DNA of 64,000 bases from Pteria penguin. Lineage: Eukaryota > Mollusca > Bivalvia > Pterioida > Pteriidae. Shown in pieces: positions 56,480 to 64,000 of the stretch. Both the position numbers and the translations under genes were made by a program. Where the stretch lies: assembly GCA_035048485.1 (NCBI GenBank), contig CM068586.1:52442167-52506166 (forward strand). The letters run 5' to 3'. The notes under the pieces are model-generated. The model was not told the DNA's origin and ran no database searches. It saw only the letters and a program-made list of their open reading frames with translations. Numbering within the stretch: position 1 is the stretch's first letter; the number at the start of each line of letters is the position of its first letter.

Positions 56480-58557
56480 GTGGGTTCTCATGTTCGTACA
56501 ACTTTTTTTCACTTCCTTTTTCAAAAGAGGTTTTGGTCACAGAGATAAACTTACAAGCAAGTTCATTGAGATATCTCCTACAAGAAATGCTGGAAATGTT
56601 TTACATTATGACTATAAGGAAAGTCCAGTTGCTTCATAAGAGCATTTACAAATTGTGATAACAAAATTATAAGTTAACAGTTATGGCAAATTTTGTGTCA
56701 CAGAAGAATAGGGAAGGGGATGGGTTGGGGTTAGGTGCAAGCTGAAAAATACATTATTATCTTAGAATATTTACTGTTTTTCTTGGCAGTACATGTACTG
56801 TTGGGTTCTCATTCTTGTCTGACTTTTTTAACAAATCTTGAAAGATCCTTTATTTTGAATGGGAAAAAGTTGAGAAAGGAAAGAAAAACATGAGATTGAA
56901 CTTGGATATGCTTGATGAGGAATCGTTCTGTTTGACCAAAGTCTCTTTAGCTCATTCGTAGAGCTGCTATGGTGATGGGAGATCAAAGTAAATAATAATA
57001 TTAAAAAGAAAAGTTGCTTGATTATTACCAGGAAATTGTAAAGAAATAATCAAATATATACTGACTTAAATGTTAAAGATGATCAAAATGAAGGGAGATT
57101 ATGAATCACCATACAAGTTTGTTTTGTGGGCTTGTACTGTGCCTCTCACCTTTGCACGCCCCTGGCTTGTTACTGAAAATTGTAACAATAGATTCAGTAT
57201 TTTGATATTGTGCTGTTGTCTTGATTGCTGTCTTGTAAGGTTGAGATTCATGCCATGTACATAAATTAAATGGAGGGACGCACTATAGGAACACAGCAGT
57301 ATCGCTGTTTGTCGTTTATTTTTCACTAAATTGCCAATTGCCAATACTCTAGAAAGATTTAGCAATGGAAGTGCATCAGATTTGGTGGAATTACTACATG
57401 TGTATTTATGAAATGAGGAAGTGTCCTATTGATTTGAAAAGTAATAATGTATGTCAAAAGTCAAGGTCACATGAAGGGATACTCGGCTTTACAGTGCTCA
57501 TATACATGTAGGCATCATCCTGTGGCAAGGCAGACTTGCTGTAGTGCTGTGCTTAACTTGCACTTTATGAAACTGTGATCTAGTCGCTAGATCCTTCCGC
57601 TACATTTAAGATACTTGCAACCTTGAGCTACCATGTTATGATGATGATGTGATGGAAAAGAGGTAGGAAAATACCCAAAATTCAACAGACTAAACCATCT
57701 CTGATGCAGTGACTTTCAGTAATTTTACGAATACTTCATTCCATAGGTTTATGCTTTAAGCCTAGGTAATGATTTTGTGGGCATATTGCCCCAAATTCCA
57801 ATAGTTCTGACTTTTGCATGCTATAAAATAATCTATTGTTGGTTTACTATTAACTTTTCGAGATAGATGAATGAAAAGGAGTTATTGTGAAATTACAAGA
57901 CAATCGTGTGAATTTGTGGTCATTGTACTACTGAATTGGAATACAAGGGAATTTCCAGTGCCAAAAATTAGACCTTTAGCATTAATTTTGTAATTAAGGC
58001 TGCCTGGTTTAACTGTGAATACAGAACAATCCATTAAAGTCAATCTTTGACATCTAGAAATCCAAGAGACTACAGAAAATACTTGAAATATTTGTTGTGC
58101 CAGATACCTAAAATTTGCCTGAAGGCCGCAATAAACGTGTTCACCAATGTGTGCTAGGCATGTGATGTTATATGACTTGTGAGATATAAAATATGTGTAC
58201 ATATAGTACATGTTATTTCCCATAAAATAATTGAAGTCCAATCACACCCTTTATAGATGAAATTTGAGAAAATATCTTTTGAAGACATAGAAATCATACA
58301 TGCTTTTCGATACTGGATCTGAAGTTCTGGTACTGGTACTGGTTCTAAAATTTGGGACATATACTGGGGTAATGCAGTTGATATTAATGACTCTTTGACA
58401 ATTTTATATTGAATTGTGTCAGTAGCTCTTTTTAACGCTTATAATTTAATAAAAGCTCACTGGTCATCATTAAATTTTTATTTCAGACTTACTATTAAAC
58501 ATTGGCAACTTGCCATATTTGTAACTCTTAACTATTTAAAAAACCTATCACAGTATG
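56480..58557. other. no exon identified downstream of the last microexon
   Basis: Unique-looking AT-rich DNA. No further exon with the P-F-x-A-F-P-P unit was found on the plus strand. Short ORFs lack support. Confidence 0.4.
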
Positions 58558-60520
58558 CAGGGCTCTCGATCTGCCTGATGTGGGGCCGATATTCGGCCCC
58601 ATTCCCAATGCAAAATGGTATCTTTTTTTCCCAATTTAGACCCCAAGTTTTCCCAATTTGACTCCTTGAGGAAAATTTGAAAAAAGTTGAGAAAAAAATG
58701 ACAAATTCGAGTAGAATAATACGAGACATTGAACGTCGATCGAATCAAATAATTTACAGATCAAAGTAGTGTTTACCTGGTTGTGAATATATTTGTATCT
58801 GTAAGCATCCTGCTGACCCAGAATTGCTTTACTTGAGCCGTTTCGCATGTTGGTTTTTTAAGATTTGGTATTGACGAGTTAGACGTTAATTACTATTTAT
58901 CAGCTGCTTTATTTTATAAGATGGCTAGGCATCAATCAAGCAGAGCACTCTAGAGGGTATCGTTAGATGTATTTCTGTGGGTGGACAGAGTTTACCAGCA
59001 CTCTAGAGGGTATCGTTAGATGTATTTCTGTGGGTGGACAGAGTTTACCAGCACTCTAGAGGGTATCGTTAGATGTATTTCTGTGGGTGGACAGAGTTTA
59101 CCAGCACTCTAGAGGGTATCGTTAGATGTATTTCTGTGGGTGGACAGAGTTTACCAGCACTCTAGAGGGTATCGTTAGATTATTTCTGTGGGTGGACAGA
59201 GTTTACCAGCACTCTAGAGGGTATCGTTAGATGTATTTCTGTGGGTGGACAGAGTTTACCAGCACTCTAGAGGGTATCGTTAGATGTATTTCTGTGGGTG
59301 GACAGAGTTTACCAGCACTCTAGAGGGTATCGTTAGATGTATTTCTGTGGGTGGACAGAGTTTACCAGCACTCTAGAGGGTATCGTTAGATGTATTTCTG
59401 TGGGTGGACAGAGTTTACCAGCACTCTAGAGGGTATCGTTAGATGTATTTCTGTGGGTGGACAGAGTTTACCAGCACTCTAGAGGGTATCGTTAGATGTA
59501 TTTCTGTGGGTGGACAGAGTTTACCAGCACTCTAGAGGGTATCGTTAGATGTATTTCTGTGGGTGGACAGAGTTTACCAGCACTCTAGAGGGTATCGTTA
59601 GATGTATTTCTGTGGGTGGACAGAGTTTACCAGCACTCTAGAGGGTATCCTTAGATGTATTTCTGTGGGTGGACAGAGTTTACCAGCACTCTAGAGGGTA
59701 TCGTTAGATGTATTTCTGTGGGTGGACAGATTTTACCAGCACTCTAGAGGGTATCGTTAGATGTATTTCTGTGGGTGGACAGATTTTATCAGCACTCTAG
59801 AGGGTATCGTTAGATGTATATCTGTGGGTGGACAGAGTTTACCAGCACTCTAGAGGGTATCGTTAGATGTATTTCTGTGGGTGGACAGAGTTTAGCAGCA
59901 CTCTAGAGGGTATCGTTAGATGTATTTCTGTGGGTGGACAGATTTTATCAGCACTCTAGAGGGTATCGTTAGATGTATTTCTGTGGGTGGACAGAGTTTA
60001 CCAGCACTCTAGAGGGTATCGTTAGATGTATTTCTGTGGGTGGACAGAGTTTACCAGCACTCTAGAGGGTATCGTTAGATGTATTTCTGTGGGTGGACAG
60101 AGTTTACCAGCACTCTAGAGGGTATCGTTAGATGTATTTCTGTGGGTGGACAGAGTTTACCAGCACTCTAGAGGGTATCGTTAGATGTATTTCTGTGGGT
60201 GGACAGATTTTATCAGCACTCTATAGAGGGTATCGTTAGATGTATTTCTGTGGGTGGACAGAGTTTACTGGTAACTCCAGCTAAGCTTGATAAAGCCATG
60301 GAACACTTTAAAAGTATCAAGGAAAGAATGTTAGATTTCTAAGATGTTGAGCACTGTATGTTAAATACATGGCTGATGCTATAATTAAAGGAAACAAGTA
60401 CATGTATATGGATAACAAAATATTTCTTGTTTTTTTTTCCCCAATTTTAAGGAAAACACCTCTGTTTTTCCCAGTTCCAAGGGCCCGGGCCCTAGTCCTA
60501 AAAAGGGGTGTGAGAGCCCT
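58558..60520. mobile_element. possible hAT-like element carrying a minisatellite
   Basis: Left end CAGGGCTCTCGATCTGCC and right end GTGTGAGAGCCCTG share only a 10-bp inverted repeat (CAGGGCTCTC). The sequences next to each end are related (TTTTTTTCCCAATTTAGACC on the left; TTTTTCCCCAATTTTAAGG and TTTTTCCCAGTTCCAAGG on the right). No matching 8-bp flank duplication was found, so this could be two element halves rather than one copy. Confidence 0.4.
58946..60270. repeat. 53-bp minisatellite, about 25 copies
   Basis: Unit CACTCTAGAGGGTATCGTTA, GATGTATTTCTGTGGGTGGA, CAGAGTTTACCAG, with a 53-bp period measured from 58946 to 58999. Nearly all units are identical. Variants include a lost G near 59180, GTATCC near 59649, ATTTTATCAG or ATTTTACCAG versions clustered at 59726-60213, and a CTATAGAG insertion near 60222. 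Such homogeneity means recent amplification. Confidence 0.97.
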
Positions 60521-60678
60521 GATATGATAGTGATAGTTATAAATAACAAAGTATTAAAACCACAGTGGCTTCATGTACCATTATGCAAGCCCTGTAGTAT
60601 GTGCCCAAAATTTATGCAGCCAAACAATTACAGGAAAATGTAGGGAAATATGTGAATTAAAGGGCAACTTTGAGATTA

Positions 60679-60742
60679 ACCACTTAAATCAGAGCTTCGG
60701 CACTTAAATCAGAGCTTTGGCACTTAAATCAGAGCTTCGGGA
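60679..60742. repeat. three tandem 20-bp units
   Basis: CACTTAAATCAGAGCTTCGG three times, with one T variant in the middle copy. Confidence 0.9.
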
Positions 60743-63700
60743 TCTGAAAATGGTTCAGGATAAGTATTTGACATCGCTGTTTGACACTTCAGGGTAAATT
60801 TAATCCTTTTACTAAGGAAAAAAATCAGGACTGGTGCTAGAGCTGGCATATCTGTGTTGGTATGTTTGGCATTAACTTGGGAAGGGAAAGTCCAGGGTTT
60901 GGCCTCTCATCAGAGTTCTAGATGTTTTGGATGAGACCATAAACAAAACAGTCGTACTTCATGGTAGACATTGATGCATGAAATATGTGTTGCTACTTCT
61001 GATGGGTCCGTTGTCTAGGTACTGACTTCTCTGTGCGATGTATCAGGCAGACAATGTATCAGGCAGACGGCTGTGCCATGTATCAGGCAGACGGTCTTGT
61101 AACATACTGGTAAAACAGGAAATAATTGATGTGCACTTATGTATGTACTACAGTGTATATGCACTACGATATGATGTCCCCTTTTAACATCATGTGTAAT
61201 GAAACATGGATTCCCAAATCTGACTAACCAATGTAAATCAGTGGATGTGGTGGTCAGCTTGTAATAGAAATGAGATGGGCACATCAGTGTCCTAGCCTTT
61301 TGGATGAGGTCTTTAGTCATGGTAGATGTAGCATGTAAAAGATCCCTCACAGTTTAGAGTGGGTCTGTTGTAAAAGTATAAATTTTTAGAATAATAATCA
61401 TTTGTAATCTTGTCCGAATGAGATAAACACTCCTATAAGTTCACTGTTGAGATAAACACTGCTATAAGTTGGAGATAGTACCAAGACTCTTTTGTATGTC
61501 TTATGATTCTTCCCATTTTCTGAAACAGTGATGTAGTAGTGGATAGTTGCCTCAGTTGTTGTTTGCGTTATAATGCATTTTTGGCCTGAATGCAAAGCAA
61601 TTCCAGTCTATAGATTGATACTTGCTGTCTGTTACTTCTTGGCAAAGCTGTATTGATGCAGATTAATGAATGTTATTTCAACCTCTTATATCCATGTAAA
61701 AACAAAATCTGACAAATTTTGGAGTCGTATAAATCATTAAATGGGTGTGGTCAGTATGCAGGAAAATCCATTGAGGTTATTTGTCTGCCCTTGGTCAGAA
61801 CTCTCTCAATTTCTACTTATTAGTTAAGGTGTACAAAGGTGTCTTCCTTGACCGACCATGTCTATCATGGTCAGTTGACCACACAAATAAGGAAAGTAGA
61901 TTGAAGCAACAGTCACTGCACAACTGTTTTACCATTCATTTTCAACTTTTGATAAACATATGTAGACAACGTGTCACTTAGGGTGGTACTGGTGGTAAAT
62001 GTCCATTATGACCGTATATTTAATGATAAATAGTCACAATTTAAGAAGTAGGACAGCAGTATCATGCTTTCAGTTGTTATATCATGTTGTGGAATTCTGT
62101 ATTTTGTTTGCAGTGGTGTCATGTTCATGATGGTATTGTTTTGTCTTCCTGCCAAGTGTTGTTCTGTATCTTGTTTAATGCGGTATACATATCGCAGTTT
62201 GCTGCCTTCCACTGTTATGTAATTTGTTCACTATCTTATTGTTTTCCCTTGCTATGTGTATGTTGTTCCCTGCCTTATTGCAAATATTCCCTTTCCATCT
62301 TCCCAGTAACAACTGTTCCCCTTTCCCCTCCCAGTAATAAACCTTAATGCCTAGCTGTTTTCATTTAGATGGTTGTCTGTGGTCTTCACAGTCATACTTT
62401 TGTCTTGTTCTGTACTCGCAGTCTGTCGTGTTTGAAGTACTACATATAATTGTGATAGAAGTAAGAGATATATATATATATATATATAAACAGTGATCCA
62501 TGTGTATAATATGTCTGTGCGTCCGTCAGTTATAAGTACTATTCTAGATGATAATGGTCAGAATGTTTCCAGTTACGGCAGCCAATTTGGCAAGTATGAT
62601 ATGCAGGCAAATTGTGATACTTGCTTCTTGCTTTTTTCACTTTCATCATTTCAGAATTAAGACTCTGAGAAGAGTGATTGTTTAAAATTATCGTGGTATC
62701 CTTGATCACTCTGGTGTCTGGAGTCAGTTTATTAGTTGTCTACACAGCTTCGAGTTACACAAAAATACATCCATGTATGATACTGTTGTTACATTTGGAT
62801 AGACTCTGGGACTAAAAATTGTATTAAAAACTGTGCACGACCTTCTGATAGCCTGTAGTGATTCCACTTTCCAGTAATGCTTTGGTTTGGTTTTCATAGA
62901 AAATTTTGCCGTACATGTACCAGTAATACTGTAATGTTTTAATACAGATTCTTAATGAGCTTCATGCATAATGAGGGCTTTTTTCTAGCTCACCTTAGCT
63001 AATGGCTCAAGTGAGCTATCGTCATAAGTTTGATAATGGGAGCATTTTGATATTTTTATATCCTCAGAATTGCAGGTTTCGGGATGTTTTGTTCTTGGTC
63101 CATCCATATACCTGTTTGTTTGTCTTATGTAAAAAACTTGGTCATAATTTTGCAACAGAAATGGATGAGGCTTAGATAATTCCTTTATGTAATCTTTTGG
63201 ACAATTTCTCTTACATCAAAGTTAAGATTTTTATCTTTTGACCCTAACTGTTACCTTCAACCTACTTTTTGAAAAATTTTACCTTTGGCTGTATTCAGGG
63301 TCACCAGTGTTGCACAGACACATCTTGCTTTCTAGTCGAGTACATGAGTCAAACAATCGTAGCATGCTTCAGGTACCCATTAAGTTCAGATCTCGTCTGA
63401 ACAGTACATGTGTTTTGTTATTAGTCCCCCATCGGTGAAACCGGACTCTACTCTGTCCATCTGTTTGAGACACTTTTGTTTTTGGTACTGTTTTTGACAA
63501 CCATTTAAATTTGGTATGTAGCTCTGTATCAGTGAGTTACAGACCTGTTTTTGGAAGAGTCACGACCCTTGGACTTAATAAATTTCAGGGATGTCACTGT
63601 CATGGAAACCGTGGTATTGCTTCAGCAATACTCAACTTGCTTGTTTGAATTCTTTATGAATTATAAATAATTGCTTCTCTTACGTCTCTGACAATATTTT

Positions 63701-64000
63701 GATTGATGGAAGATCATATACTTCACGTTAAGTGCTGTACTGGTGTATGCAAAACACATTGAACTGTGTATATCCATTTGCAGTCTTTAGTACCAGAGCT
63801 AAAATGTTTGATGATATTTTTTTTAAGATTTAAATGAATCACTTGGTCTTACCCTGTATGTGACCTATCTGTTAGTGACCTGTCTGGTAGACAGAAGTTG
63901 ACTTGGTCCCATGAAAAAAAAATACTTACAGGACTAAATGTCTTATACATTCATTTCACGTATACACTGCAGAGGAGGTGTAAGGGGCAGAGATATGTAT
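60743..64000. other. no gene identified to the window end
   Basis: Contains a decayed SINE body near 61240-61370 (the GATCCCTCACAGTTTAGAG block), a tandem ATGTATCAGGCAGACGG repeat near 61038-61094, a (TA)n at 62468-62487 and an AGCTCACC-family fragment from 62986. Remaining exons of the plus-strand gene may lie here or beyond, but none could be supported. Confidence 0.4.

Noticed and set aside
58946..60270. Second CRISPR-like array
   Set aside because: Units are contiguous and identical with no spacers.

Overview
The window looks like nuclear DNA from a lophotrochozoan animal, most likely a bivalve mollusc. It is AT-rich, its genes have many short spliceosomal exons, and its repeats are of kinds I associate with bivalve genomes: tRNA-derived SINEs ending in CAAC or TTGA runs, repeats opening with AGCTCACC, and many non-autonomous DNA transposons and minisatellites. 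The species call is inference; no search was possible.

Left part (1-22.4 kb): a complete minus-strand STAM gene (signal transducing adaptor molecule, ESCRT-0). I rebuilt it as 15 coding exons that stay in frame and encode 542 residues: VHS, UIM, SH3, GAT/coiled coil and a P/Q-rich tail. Its introns hold SINEs, a 9-bp-TSD MITE, a 29-bp minisatellite, a hAT-like zinc-finger fragment and a cluster of palindromic repeats.

Centre (24,983-43,138): a whole Polinton/Maverick element of 18,156 bp. It has about 547-bp terminal inverted repeats beginning AGTAGTAATAAAATGC, and is flanked by a perfect 6-bp target-site duplication, CGGATA. Plus-strand genes run in the order Cys/His-rich ORF, integrase, frameshifted minor-capsid-like ORF, basic protein, major capsid protein, adenain-like protease, packaging ATPase, two small overlapping ORFs, and a protein-primed DNA polymerase B with two introns. 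The right third carries non-core cargo: a minus-strand BTB-like ORF; a four-exon minus-strand gene for a PC4-like protein with a PPRKRKV nuclear signal; and a plus-strand gene for a predicted type I membrane glycoprotein (signal peptide, Cys-rich ectodomain, three tandemly duplicated Ser/Thr-rich stalk exons, and a choice of terminal exons for the membrane anchor and tail). The core genes would replicate, integrate and package the element. The cargo suggests nuclear regulation and a cell-surface or envelope function. This cargo is the most promising undescribed system in the window.

Right part (43.1-64 kb): a 789-bp MULE with decayed transposase and a 9-bp TSD; two large minisatellites (about 59 bp and 53 bp units); further copies of the 9-bp-TSD MITE; a hAT-type MITE with 8-bp TSD; a long internally repetitive element; and a plus-strand host gene seen only as five tiny phase-1/phase-1 exons encoding a repeated Q-T-S-S-I-P-F-S-A-F-P-P unit. 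I could not identify that gene.
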